Under the pieces are notes generated by a model. It was not told where the DNA came from and ran no database searches. It saw only the letters and a list, made by a program, of their open reading frames with translations. This document shows positions 8,842-16,791 of a DNA stretch of 64,000 bases, piece after piece. Position 1 is the first letter of the stretch, and every line of letters starts with the position of its first letter. A program made the translations under genes and the position numbers. The DNA is taken from the NCBI RefSeq assembly GCF_019749295.1, contig NZ_JACWFG010000010.1:1-64000 (forward strand). Direction: 5' to 3'. The DNA is from Neobacillus niacini. Its GTDB lineage: Bacteria; Bacillota; Bacilli; Bacillales; Cytobacillaceae.

Positions 8842-9366
8842 TTATTTTCTCGTGAGTAGGTGTTGCAATTCTGTAGTTAACCGTTTTTCCGCTTCCTCCT
8901 CGATTTTGAAACCATCTGTTTCTGAGCGTTCAATTTGTTTATCGATAATATAAACCGTGTTTAGAATTTCGGTTGCACCAAGTACGGATAGAACCGGCTT
9001 TAATGCATATTCAATCGCTAATAGATGATAAGCAGAGCCCCCCACTGCCAAAGGTACAATGATTTTTCCCTCCAATGCTTTTTGAGGCAGTAAGTCTAAA
9101 TAGGTTTTTAAAATACCTGTATAAGATGCTTTATAAATAGGTGTTAAAATGACCACTATTTCTGCATTTTCCACTTGTTGATTTACTAGTTTAATATTCT
9201 CACTGTTAAAGTTTGCTGCAATTAAGTCCTCTGGCGGGAGTTCATGCACGTAAATAGTTTCAAATGCGATTACTGCATTGTCAAAAAATCCTTCCACCCT
9301 TTGTTGTATGGCTGTTAATCGCGAGTTCCTAGTATTGCCTCCATTAATTATTACGGCTTTTTTCAT
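8842..9366 (-). CDS. NAD(P)H-dependent FMN reductase
   Basis: A 174-residue flavodoxin-fold reductase of the SsuE/NADPH-dependent FMN reductase family. It opens with a phosphate-binding segment (GGNTRNSRL) after the first strand and carries the family's VILTPIYKASYTG segment near residue 77. It supplies reduced FMN to a two-component monooxygenase. The partner is encoded 15 bases upstream, the closest spacing in the operon. It is the last gene of the five-gene operon starting at 13495. Assignment as the reductase partner is inference from family and neighbourhood. Confidence 0.88.
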   Translation of the reverse strand: MKKAVIINGGNTRNSRLTAIQQRVEGFFDNAVIAFETIYVHELPPEDLIAANFNSENIKLVNQQVENAEIVVILTPIYKASYTGILKTYLDLLPQKALEGKIIVPLAVGGSAYHLLAIEYALKPVLSVLGATEILNTVYIIDKQIERSETDGFKIEEEAEKRLTTELQHLLTRK

Positions 9367-9381
9367 TTATTTTCTCTCCTT

Positions 9382-10728
9382 TTATAGCCTTACTGGATGT
9401 GACGTATGAAAGGCTGGGTTTATAGGCTTTGAAAGCCCTAGGTTACCTCGCAGTGTATCGCTCTCATACTCCGTTCGGAATAAGCCCCGCCGCTGTAATT
9501 CTGGAATCACAAGTTCAACAATATCATTAAAACCATCAGGGAAAGTAGGCGGCATAATGTTAAAGCCGTCTGCTCCTTCGTTTAAAAACCACTCTTCTAA
9601 TTGATTTACAATCTGTGTAGGAGTTCCAACGATTTCTCGGTGACCACGAGCCCCCGCAATACGTTCATAAATTTCTCGTAATGTCTGTAAGTTTTCCCGT
9701 TTAGCAATATCACGAATGATGTTAGAACGAATGAGAGGATTGGTTTTATCCTCAATTCCACTAAACTCTGGCAAAGGACCATCCACATCATACCCGGTCA
9801 AATCAATATTTGTGAAATTTGATAGATAAGCTAAACCTACTTCAGGTGAAATATAGCTATTTAACAATCGCTGCTTATCACGAGCCTCTTCCTCTGTTTT
9901 TGCCACTGTTATGAAAACACCAGGCATAATTTTTAAATCCTCCGGCTTACGCCCATATTTCGATAGACGTCCCTTAACATCACGGTAAAAAGCCTGTGCC
10001 TCTTCTAGTGTTTGCCAAGCGGTAAAAATAACTTCTGCCGTTTTCGCTGCCAGTTCCTTTCCGGCTTCCGAGGAACCTGCTTGCACGATTACCGGATGTC
10101 CTTGCGGGGTCGATGGAGCATCCAGCGTTCCTTTCACCTTAAACCAATTTCCCTCATGATTGACAGAATGTACCTTCTCCAAATCTAATAATTTTCCTTT
10201 TTCTCTATCTATTACAATCGCTTCCTCATCAATCGAAAACAATAGCTTTTTAACCACATCCACAAATTCCTCTGCACGTTCATATCGGGAAGCATGAGGT
10301 AAATGTTTTTCTTTTCCAAATAGAAGTGATTCACCACCATTTGCTGATGTCACAACATTCCACGCAGCCCTGCCCTTTGACAGATGATCTATCGCTGCAA
10401 ACTTACGTGCTACATGGAAGGGTTCATTATAGGTTGTTGTCAATGTAGCCGTTAAACCGATATTTTTCGTAACGGCAGCCAGTGCGGAAATAATGACAAT
10501 AGGGTCTAGCTTCAACATGGCTGAATGTCCGCCTTCAGATAGCTGCTGGCCAAATACATCCGCAAAAAATACCATATCAAATTTAGCACGCTCAGCTGTT
10601 TGGGCTAATTCCGTTAAAAAATCCAAATCTAAAACACGGTTTGCCCCGGAAGTAGGATAACGCCAGCTTGCTACGTGATGCCCCGGTAAATGGAAAAATG
10701 CTCCTAATTTCATTTGTTTCGTTTTCAT
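9382..10728 (-). CDS. FMNH2-dependent monooxygenase (NtaA/SnaA/DszA family)
   Basis: A 448-residue bacterial-luciferase-like TIM-barrel monooxygenase. The N-terminal GAFFHLPGHHVASWRYP and the internal NVVTSANGGESLLFGKE are characteristic of the NtaA/SnaA/SoxA/DszA subfamily. Members oxidise sulfones, nitrilotriacetate or related compounds using FMNH2 from a separate reductase. Full length with no gap. Flanked by the FMN reductase and an SsuABC-like importer, it most likely releases sulfur (or carbon) from an imported organosulfur compound. The exact substrate is not determined by the sequence. Confidence 0.9.
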   Translation of the reverse strand: MKTKQMKLGAFFHLPGHHVASWRYPTSGANRVLDLDFLTELAQTAERAKFDMVFFADVFGQQLSEGGHSAMLKLDPIVIISALAAVTKNIGLTATLTTTYNEPFHVARKFAAIDHLSKGRAAWNVVTSANGGESLLFGKEKHLPHASRYERAEEFVDVVKKLLFSIDEEAIVIDREKGKLLDLEKVHSVNHEGNWFKVKGTLDAPSTPQGHPVIVQAGSSEAGKELAAKTAEVIFTAWQTLEEAQAFYRDVKGRLSKYGRKPEDLKIMPGVFITVAKTEEEARDKQRLLNSYISPEVGLAYLSNFTNIDLTGYDVDGPLPEFSGIEDKTNPLIRSNIIRDIAKRENLQTLREIYERIAGARGHREIVGTPTQIVNQLEEWFLNEGADGFNIMPPTFPDGFNDIVELVIPELQRRGLFRTEYESDTLRGNLGLSKPINPAFHTSHPVRL

Positions 10729-10783
10729 AATTCAAATCACTCCTATTTTTCCTATTTGTTTAGTCGGATTTGGTCATAATAAA

Positions 10784-11800
10784 TTATTGAACAAATGGAT
10801 TATATTCATTTGTATATAAATCCTCTGCCTTCACTTGGCCTTCTTTTAGTTCACCATTTTTCACAAGCCACTTTATCCAGACGTCATATTCAGATGGTGT
10901 TATAACACCGCCTTTTTCAGCAATTCCTGTACTCTTCCAATACTTTAAATTATCTTTTGTTTCCTTGCGCCCCCGTTTATCGATAATATCTTCAAATCTT
11001 GCAATCACTTCCTCCCTAGGTGTGGTTTGTGCCCAATCTATTGCCTTTGCAACTCCTTCAACCACTTGCTTTACAGTCTTCGGGTTTTCCTTGATATATT
11101 GTTCTGAAAAAAACAAATCACCTGCTGTAAACTCTGAGCCGAACACTTCAATATCCGTAAATAATTCTACTATTCCACCTCGTTCTAAAGCCCTATCTCT
11201 TGCAATACTTGAAGTACCGCCAAGTACAACCGCATCTAGCTGATTATTTCGCAGCGCCTGTTCTCCATTTGACATCGGTATCGTTACGAGAGTCACTTGT
11301 TCAATTTCTTTTTCCGTTAAACCGCCCTGCCGCAAATAGTCTTTAACTGCAAATTCAGCATGAGCCCCTAAAATATTTACACCAATTTTTTTACCAATTA
11401 AATCTTTAGCAGATTTTATGGGACTACCCTTCAGCACATAGCCGCCCATGTACGTATTTTCATCACTTCCATAATACCCTACAACTGATTTTAGCTTTAC
11501 ATTTTCAGCATACGACTTAATAATCGCCCCATTAAATGCTGCACCAAAATCAATTTGCTTTGTCGCTGTTAATTGGATACTTTCTGGCCCGCCTGTGCTA
11601 TCGCCAATATACTCTAACTTCAAGTCCCCTAAATATCCTAAATCCTCTGCCAGTTCGGGGAAACTTACAACACCCGGAGAACCTTGGTATTGTAGAACCT
11701 TATCTTCTTCTCCATTAGCAGCTGATTTATTGCTTGAGCAACCAGATAAAATAATATTTAAAACAACCGCTATTAAAATAGGTATGACTAATTTTTTCAT
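10784..11800 (-). CDS. ABC transporter substrate-binding lipoprotein (SsuA/TauA-like)
   Basis: A 338-residue extracellular binding lipoprotein with lipobox LSGC near residue 21, followed by an SsuA/THI5-like domain. Typical segments include GKKIGVNILGAHAEFAVKDY and the helix-strand around NNQLDAVVLGG. Family members deliver sulfonates, taurine, nitrate or thiamine precursors to an SsuBC-type membrane complex. It follows the permease gene by 33 bases and precedes the monooxygenase gene. Context favours an organosulfur ligand. Confidence 0.9.
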   Translation of the reverse strand: MKKLVIPILIAVVLNIILSGCSSNKSAANGEEDKVLQYQGSPGVVSFPELAEDLGYLGDLKLEYIGDSTGGPESIQLTATKQIDFGAAFNGAIIKSYAENVKLKSVVGYYGSDENTYMGGYVLKGSPIKSAKDLIGKKIGVNILGAHAEFAVKDYLRQGGLTEKEIEQVTLVTIPMSNGEQALRNNQLDAVVLGGTSSIARDRALERGGIVELFTDIEVFGSEFTAGDLFFSEQYIKENPKTVKQVVEGVAKAIDWAQTTPREEVIARFEDIIDKRGRKETKDNLKYWKSTGIAEKGGVITPSEYDVWIKWLVKNGELKEGQVKAEDLYTNEYNPFVQ

Positions 11801-11833
11801 TTCGTTTCTCCTTTTCTATTAATATTACTAACT

Positions 11834-12643
11834 TCAGCCATTTACTTGCTGCTTCCATTTTGAAAATTTACGTTCAAGTAACATTAACACTTGATTGATT
11901 AGTAAGCCCAGCAAAGCAATCGTTAATATACCGGCATACATTTCGGGGATTTGAAAGTTGTATTGTGAATACGTAATTAAATAGCCTAAACCCTCTTTTG
12001 CCCCTACCATTTCTGCTGCAATTAAAACTAAAATTGCCGCCGTACCTGCCATACGAATTCCAGTAAAAATCATTGGCACAGATGCAGGTAATATCACTTT
12101 GAGAAAAAGCTTAAATGATGAAATATTCATGGAACGTGCCGATTTTATTAGTAAGGGATCCACACTTCCTACTGCTGCAATGGTATTCAAAAGGATTGGC
12201 CATGTGCAGGCAAAAAGTACGATGGCGATTTTGGATGTTTCACCAATCCCCATCAGCAGCATAAACACTGGCAATAAGGCTAGTGCTGCTGTATTTCGAA
12301 ACAACTCTAACACTGGGTTTAATAATTCTCTCGCCAGCTGATACCAGCCAATCACTAGTCCTAATGGGATGGTAATGATTACTGCTAGTGCAAAGCCAGT
12401 AAAGGATCGGGTAATACTCGCAATAAAATGTGCGAAAAGCTCACCTGTTATGATTAAGTTCCACCAAGAAATTAATACACTAGAGAAAGTTGGAAAGAAT
12501 GCTTGGTCAACTAAGCCAATTCTAGGTGCTATTTCCCAAATTAAAAACAAGGTAACTAATACAATGGACTGCTTAAAAATCTTTCCCAGTCTTGATAACA
12601 CAAAAAGTTTTGGTTTACGTGACTGAATGGCGGTTGGAATCAT
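11834..12643 (-). CDS. ABC transporter permease (SsuC/TauC-like)
   Basis: A 269-residue permease with about six membrane segments and the binding-protein-dependent inner-membrane signature around residues 170-200, which contacts the ATPase. It belongs to the SsuC/TauC/NrtB group. It lies between the ATPase and binding-protein genes with short gaps, so the three form one importer. The N-terminus before the first membrane segment is basic and cytoplasmic. Confidence 0.9.
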   Translation of the reverse strand: MIPTAIQSRKPKLFVLSRLGKIFKQSIVLVTLFLIWEIAPRIGLVDQAFFPTFSSVLISWWNLIITGELFAHFIASITRSFTGFALAVIITIPLGLVIGWYQLARELLNPVLELFRNTAALALLPVFMLLMGIGETSKIAIVLFACTWPILLNTIAAVGSVDPLLIKSARSMNISSFKLFLKVILPASVPMIFTGIRMAGTAAILVLIAAEMVGAKEGLGYLITYSQYNFQIPEMYAGILTIALLGLLINQVLMLLERKFSKWKQQVNG

Positions 12644-12682
12644 TTTTATCGTTTCGATTTGAAAGAACCCCTCTCTTTTGGT

Positions 12683-13495
12683 TTAAATGTTCATTCCTTG
12701 GTATTCGGCTTCATGCAAGGAATTCCAAACTTGATGACGTAATTTCCCAAATTCAGGATGAGAACGAATATCTGCATCTTCTAATCTTGATTTTAGCGGG
12801 ATATCTATAATCTCCTTGACCATGCCAGGACCTGGTGTTAAAACGACTACTCGCTCTCCCAAATAAACCGCCTCATCGATCCCGTGAGTGATAAAGATAA
12901 TCGTCTTTTTGGTTTTCTCCCAAATGCGCAGCAGTTCACTTTGCAGAGATTCCCTTGTTTGTGCATCTAGTGCCGCAAAAGGTTCATCCATTAGTAATAC
13001 ATCTGGATTAAATGCTAGACTTCTAGCAATCGCTACACGTTGTTTCATTCCGCCTGAGAGTTCATGCGGATAACGGTCTCCAAAATTACTCAGTCCCACT
13101 AAAGATAGGTAATAGTTACCTTGCTCCTTCCATTCATCTTTCGGTATACCCTTTGCTTCTAGTCCAAATTCTATATTGCCGCGAGCCGTCTTCCATGGAA
13201 ACAGAGCATACTGCTGGAAAACAATACCACGGTCGAGACCCGGACCCGTTATTCTTTTACCATCTATTAAGATGTGTCCGCTTGAAGGTGTTGTCAGCCC
13301 GCCTAGTAGGTCAAGTAACGTTGATTTCCCACAACCGCTTGGTCCTACTAAAGTGATAAACTCTCCTTCTTTTACGGTAAAATCAATCTCCTTTACTGCT
13401 GTAAAATCTTTTGTTGCCCCCTTTTGTCCCGAATCTCGAACCGGAAAAATTTTTGTTACCTGCTCAAACCTAATTTTTTCTTTAGCTGCTGGCAT
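12683..13495 (-). CDS. ABC transporter ATP-binding protein (SsuB/TauB-like)
   Basis: A 270-residue importer ATPase: Walker A GPSGCGKST near residue 52, signature LSGGMKQRVAIARSL, Walker B VLLMDEPFAALD and the switch histidine in FITHGID. The nitrate/sulfonate/taurine subgroup typically shows exactly the PFAALDAQTRE run seen here. It is the first gene of the five-gene operon (ATPase, permease, binding protein, monooxygenase, flavin reductase). A long leader with a terminator lies upstream (13496-13755), so the operon is probably attenuated. Confidence 0.9.
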   Translation of the reverse strand: MPAAKEKIRFEQVTKIFPVRDSGQKGATKDFTAVKEIDFTVKEGEFITLVGPSGCGKSTLLDLLGGLTTPSSGHILIDGKRITGPGLDRGIVFQQYALFPWKTARGNIEFGLEAKGIPKDEWKEQGNYYLSLVGLSNFGDRYPHELSGGMKQRVAIARSLAFNPDVLLMDEPFAALDAQTRESLQSELLRIWEKTKKTIIFITHGIDEAVYLGERVVVLTPGPGMVKEIIDIPLKSRLEDADIRSHPEFGKLRHQVWNSLHEAEYQGMNI

Positions 13496-13720
13496 TTACT
13501 TCACTCCATTTCATGATTATTAAACCAATTAATGCTTTCACACCCCCATCATGAGCAATCCTTTATCCTATTTAATAAAAAAAGGCTCAAAGGCCAACGA
13601 CTTAGCGTTGGTCCTCTGAGCCTCTGGTTTACCAGTCGGACAGGATTCACTTATTGTTTTGACTTGCACGGAAAACTAAATTGACAGCTTTAATTCCGAT
13701 TAAGTTTATTGGATTACTTT
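13496..13720 (-). promoter_or_regulatory. structured leader of the organosulfur operon, candidate attenuator
   Basis: About 225 bases lie between the predicted start of transcription (near 13720) and the first start codon. The leader holds a strong terminator (13577-13623). Just upstream, in RNA order, comes a CTGG-TAAA-CCAG hairpin flanked by GTCC and GGAC. The second of these belongs to the left arm of the terminator, so the two folds compete. I do not recognise an S-box, T-box, FMN, TPP or cobalamin core. Premature termination control is an inference from layout. Confidence 0.5.
13577..13623 (-). terminator. leader terminator before the organosulfur operon
   Basis: On the minus strand, AGGCTCA-AGG-CCAACG pairs with CGTTGG-CCT-TGAGCCT with two small bulges, followed by eight T. 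It lies upstream of the first operon gene and downstream of that operon's own promoter. It is therefore an attenuator candidate rather than an end-of-gene terminator. Confidence 0.8.
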
Positions 13721-13726
13721 TTTAAC

Positions 13727-13755
13727 ATCATAGTATGGTTTCTTTGAAAAATCAA
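13727..13755 (-). promoter_or_regulatory. sigma-A-type promoter of the organosulfur operon
   Basis: Minus strand: -35 TTGATT (13750-13755), a 17-base spacer, then -10 TATGAT (13727-13732). It lies downstream of the DUF2812 gene and 230 bases before the ATPase start codon. Confidence 0.6.
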
Positions 13756-13844
13756 CAACTTTTTGAAAACTTTTACAATAGAGGTCTAAAATGGTTATTT
13801 TGAATTATTTCTATTTCACTACTTATCTATGAAATATTTATTAT

Positions 13845-15053
13845 TTATTTTGAAATTATCTTAATCTTCTCTTCTATATTTTCTATTACTGAATCTAGAT
13901 CTGCATAGCCATGATAACGAACAAGAATGACGTTTTTTCCTTCTGATGCCAATACTTCTTTCAGTTCCTCTTCCTCATGAACAATTAAATGATCAAATTT
14001 TGGATGCTTTATTGTTACAAAATCTTCTACACTATATTCATAATTATATCTTTTAATTAAATCAGAAATTAGATTATCCGCCATACCTGGTATACTAAGC
14101 TGATACACTCTTGTATGGATACTTGGTGTGTATTCGCTACTCCCATACTCCCACATTTTTCCGGGTACCACCCCGTTTTCATCTGTTTCATATTGAACTG
14201 GTGCTAACGGACTCCATTCATACGTATACCGGTTTCCCCAATCAACATTATCACCCATATAGGTAGATTCTCCTCGAACCAAAGCAGGATTCTTCTCTAT
14301 ATCCGCTAATCTGACAATCGGTAAGGCAGGACTTGCTTCCGGCAATGTTTTTGTATCAGCTTTTACAAGTTGTACGAAGGGAAGCACTGCCGTTAATCCC
14401 ACCACAACTGTACAAAAGAATGCAAGAATCGAATTTCTTATGTGGTGCTTCTTCCAAGGTGCATGATGATTAATCTGTTTTCCTTCAATAAGATCTTTTC
14501 GCAAAGCACGAATGGAGATGGATGCTTGTAGTGTAGTATAAGCCGTAAATCCGATGAAAATGGTTAATATCGTTTGTTGAATAGCCAGACCTTGAACTAA
14601 AACGAAGGTAGGTGTTCCATCAAGGAACCAAATACTAAACAACATTCCGAACATTAAGAGTATTGACACCATAACGATACCTGCGTTCCTTGCTAACTTT
14701 TTGTCCAGGTCCTTTAATGTATACGATTGTTCAGCAGGGTCTGTATGAAGCTCTGGCGCATTACGCTCTTCGGGTGATGAAAATACGTGAAAAAATTGAT
14801 AGCTTGTTACATAATCCCATCCACTTTCGGCATACATCTGGATTTGTTCTGCCGTAATCTTCTTTTTAATACATACATCGATTCTGTACCTAATTTTTTT
14901 CGGTTCATCCTTAACAAACCGGGCAAATTGTACTCCCATCTTTTTTAGATGGAACCCCTTTGCGGCCATGTCTGCAAACCAGTTTTCATGTTCGCCGATT
15001 CTCCAATAATCACTAGGTCGAAGTTTGTAAACTATTTTATTCATTCTCATCAC
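13845..15053 (-). CDS. DUF2812 domain membrane protein
   Basis: A 402-residue protein with an N-terminal DUF2812 domain (about residues 5-110, including the GEHENWFADMAAKGF segment). About three membrane helices follow in the 130-235 region, then a large extracytoplasmic C-terminal part. DUF2812 proteins in Firmicutes are commonly paired with PadR repressors, as here: the upstream padR overlaps its start by 17 bases, so translation is probably coupled. The role is not established; envelope sensing or stress response is a common guess. It is longer than typical (about 180-200 residues) because of the C-terminal domain. Confidence 0.8.
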   Translation of the reverse strand: MMRMNKIVYKLRPSDYWRIGEHENWFADMAAKGFHLKKMGVQFARFVKDEPKKIRYRIDVCIKKKITAEQIQMYAESGWDYVTSYQFFHVFSSPEERNAPELHTDPAEQSYTLKDLDKKLARNAGIVMVSILLMFGMLFSIWFLDGTPTFVLVQGLAIQQTILTIFIGFTAYTTLQASISIRALRKDLIEGKQINHHAPWKKHHIRNSILAFFCTVVVGLTAVLPFVQLVKADTKTLPEASPALPIVRLADIEKNPALVRGESTYMGDNVDWGNRYTYEWSPLAPVQYETDENGVVPGKMWEYGSSEYTPSIHTRVYQLSIPGMADNLISDLIKRYNYEYSVEDFVTIKHPKFDHLIVHEEEELKEVLASEGKNVILVRYHGYADLDSVIENIEEKIKIISK

Positions 15054-15357
15054 CTGTCTCTAAAATGCTGCCGTCTTGTATCATGGCTTTTAATCGACTA
15101 AACTCCATGCGTAAAGCTCGTTCCCCTTCAAGTGTAATTTGGTATGTCTTCCTTCTTCCATCATCTTCAGCCAATGAAATCAGTCCATCTTTTTGCATCC
15201 GGGAGAGTACCCCGTACAGTGTCCCCGGTCCCATTATTAATCTGCCATTCGAAACTTCTGTAATTGCTTGCATAAGCTGGTAACCATGGTTTGGATGCAT
15301 TAATGCCAGCAGAACATAGTACATTGCTTCAGTCATCGGTCCCCCGTTATATGCCAT
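15037..15357 (-). CDS. PadR family transcriptional regulator
   Basis: A 106-residue winged-helix repressor. The PadR pattern is clear: TEAMYYVLLALMHPNHGYQLMQ in the first helices, then GPGTLYGVLSRMQKDGLI as the recognition helix and wing (described by position: residues about 8-30 and 42-60). It lacks the longer C-terminal domain, which places it in subfamily 2. It overlaps the DUF2812 gene. The promoter -10 (15418-15423) abuts a 36-bp palindrome (15386-15421), so autorepression is likely. Confidence 0.9.
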   Translation of the reverse strand: MAYNGGPMTEAMYYVLLALMHPNHGYQLMQAITEVSNGRLIMGPGTLYGVLSRMQKDGLISLAEDDGRRKTYQITLEGERALRMEFSRLKAMIQDGSILETGDENE

Positions 15358-15385
15358 TTCTTACATCCCTTCTATCGTTCCACAG

Positions 15386-15421
15386 ATATTATGTTATACG
15401 ATATATCGTATAACATAATAT
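15386..15421. promoter_or_regulatory. 36-bp perfect palindrome, probable PadR operator
   Basis: Bases 15386-15421 read identically on both strands without interruption, centred at 15403/15404. The core contains ATGT and ACAT outer halves and TACGATATATCGTA in the middle, similar in style to known PadR operators (ATGT/ACAT ends). It overlaps the -10 element of padR by four bases and also lies upstream of the divergent lspA gene. Confidence 0.8.
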
Positions 15422-15446
15422 TACTTCCTAGAAGACCGATTGTAAA
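15418..15446 (-). promoter_or_regulatory. promoter of padR-DUF2812
   Basis: Minus strand: -35 TTTACA (15441-15446), 17 bases, -10 TAATAT (15418-15423). The -10 overlaps the palindrome, which fits repression by blocking RNA polymerase. Confidence 0.6.
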
Positions 15447-15529
15447 TAAAGGCTTCATAGTAGAATAGAAAAGTGCTTTCAATTATACTGACCATTAAGA
15501 TCATTTCCAAAAAGAAAGAAGGACCATTT

Positions 15530-15967
15530 ATGCTGTTTTATGTAATTACAATCTTCGTTATTTTAATGGACCAGCTTTCTAAATATTTAATTCGAATCTA
15601 TTTTGACATCAATGAGGAATTTACCTGGTTGGGAATAGAACTCACACATATTGAAAATAGCGGGATGGCAGGAGGATTATTTCCTGGCCATGCACGGCTC
15701 TTCGGACTAGGGGCTGTATTGTTTGTGATAGGTGTTTTATATATTCGCAGAACCGGAGAAATGAACGGCGCACTAATTGATAGTAGTTTTGGATTCCTTG
15801 TTGGAGGAGGAATTGGAAATGGCATAGATCGGCTTTTGTTTGGTCAGGTAACAGATTTTATCATTCGCTCTGGTGGTGTTCTAAACTTGGCCGACCATGC
15901 TATTGAAATAGGAGTCATATTGCTTATTATTTACGTAGTCGTTAGTTGGATTAAAAATAAGCTCTAG
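15530..15967 (+). CDS. lspA: signal peptidase II (prolipoprotein signal peptidase), LspA family
   Basis: An aspartic membrane protease that removes signal peptides from diacylglyceryl-prolipoproteins. At 145 residues it is slightly shorter than usual, with four membrane segments. Conserved boxes are present: MDQLSKYLI with D14, ENSGMAGGLF near 42, GGGIGNGIDRLLFGQVTDF at 92-110 and LNLADHAI at 118-125. The catalytic pair is most likely D109 and D122. The frame is open from 15473, but the ATG at 15530 has GAAGGA just ahead. It stands alone next to a PadR-type operator rather than in the usual housekeeping position with pseudouridine synthase and pyr genes, so it is probably a second copy. Confidence 0.88.
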   Translation: MLFYVITIFVILMDQLSKYLIRIYFDINEEFTWLGIELTHIENSGMAGGLFPGHARLFGLGAVLFVIGVLYIRRTGEMNGALIDSSFGFLVGGGIGNGIDRLLFGQVTDFIIRSGGVLNLADHAIEIGVILLIIYVVVSWIKNKL

Positions 15968-15970
15968 GAT

Positions 15971-15988
15971 TGGAGAGCAAATGCTCTC
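15971..15988. terminator. short perfect hairpin between lspA and arsI
   Basis: GGAGAGCA-AA-TGCTCTCC, an eight-pair stem with a two-base loop between two converging genes. The T-run is weak on both strands, so efficiency is uncertain. Confidence 0.5.
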
Positions 15989-15994
15989 CCGATT

Positions 15995-16444
15995 TTATGA
16001 ACAACATGAGGAGGAGGTTTTGACTTCTACTTTTGCTGGCTTAGCTGCACTGCATGTTGATTCAGTTTTCATAGTCTCTGCATCGCCCTTTGTATAGAAG
16101 AACTCCCACTCATTTCCGTCAGGATCTGTTACCCAGAATTTATCTTGAGTGGCATAGCAGCAGGTAACGTCCATTTCCTCACGTGCAAAAAAACCTAATT
16201 TTTCTAAGCGGTTTTTATGCTGGATAACTTCTTCTTGATTTTCAAGCTGAAAGCCAAAGTGGCCAACTTGATTTCCTGATACCTGTTTTTTAAGATTCAA
16301 TGTAAAATTAAGAGCTGGGTCATCAAGCAAAAACTTTGCATAATCTGTTTTTACTTTTACTGGTTCCGCGTTAAAAACCTTTTTGTAAAATTCAATTGAT
16401 TTGTCTACATCAGTAACATTTACTCCTACATGCATTTTCATCAT
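15995..16444 (-). CDS. arsI: ArsI C-As lyase (VOC family)
   Basis: A non-haem iron dioxygenase of the vicinal-oxygen-chelate fold that cleaves the carbon-arsenic bond of trivalent organoarsenicals such as MAs(III). The 149-residue form starts at 16444, where GGAGGG sits just upstream; the open frame extends to 16483 without a better site. Diagnostic features are H5, H62 and E115 as likely metal ligands and the vicinal cysteine pair C95-C96 (VTCCYA) that binds the arsenical. Further cysteines (C131, C147, C148) lie in the tail. It sits downstream of a small Cys-rich ORF and arsR, with an ATCAA-N6-TTGAT operator ahead of that unit. CadI-type cadmium-induced proteins are close relatives. Confidence 0.88.
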   Translation of the reverse strand: MMKMHVGVNVTDVDKSIEFYKKVFNAEPVKVKTDYAKFLLDDPALNFTLNLKKQVSGNQVGHFGFQLENQEEVIQHKNRLEKLGFFAREEMDVTCCYATQDKFWVTDPDGNEWEFFYTKGDAETMKTESTCSAAKPAKVEVKTSSSCCS

Positions 16445-16538
16445 TGTTCCCTCCAAATACATTTTTAAGTTTCTTAGCAACAAGACCTTTAAATACGAAG
16501 TTAATTTTAAAGACTTGAAATTCCGAAAGATTTAAACA

Positions 16539-16715
16539 CTAGGCACATAAACATTGGCAGCAGGGGCTAACAGAATTTGCGTTTTGAAGAGGTATTTTTT
16601 CTGACTTTCTCTCCTTCACAGGACTAACAAAATACTTCCATGCATCTTTCGAAGTCCTTTCCGTTTCTTCCTGCCGTAATTTCATCATTTGAAATACTGA
16701 ATACTCATTAAACAT
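16539..16715 (-). CDS. 58-aa Cys-rich small protein in the arsenic island
   Basis: Not a recognised family. A short ORF opens at ATG 16715 behind TAGGAGGAATTATTT, an excellent ribosome binding site, and ends at 16539. The first 45 residues are charged and helix-like (QMMKLRQEETER). The last eight contain four cysteines in a CCQCLC arrangement suited to binding As(III) or another soft metal. It lies between arsR and arsI on the same strand and directly behind an ArsR-type inverted repeat at 16751-16776. A metallochaperone or thiol-donor role for ArsI is a guess from position and cysteine content. Confidence 0.6.
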   Translation of the reverse strand: MFNEYSVFQMMKLRQEETERTSKDAWKYFVSPVKERKSEKIPLQNANSVSPCCQCLCA

Positions 16716-16750
16716 AAATAATTCCTCCTATTAATCTAATTGTACTAATG

Positions 16751-16776
16751 ATTAAATCAAAAAAATTTGATTTAAT
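16751..16776. promoter_or_regulatory. ArsR-type operator ahead of the small ORF and arsI
   Basis: A perfect inverted repeat with 11-bp arms (ATTAAATCAAA/TTTGATTTAAT) and a four-base centre. It contains ATCAA-N6-TTGAT at 16756-16771, identical in design to the two sites flanking the arsR promoter. It suggests a separately controlled transcript for the small ORF and arsI. Confidence 0.65.
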
Positions 16777-16791
16777 GAATAAAAAAATTTA

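Noticed and set aside
13496-13720. S-box, T-box, FMN or cobalamin riboswitch in the organosulfur leader
   Set aside because: None of the conserved cores could be found on the minus strand; only the terminator and a competing hairpin are visible.
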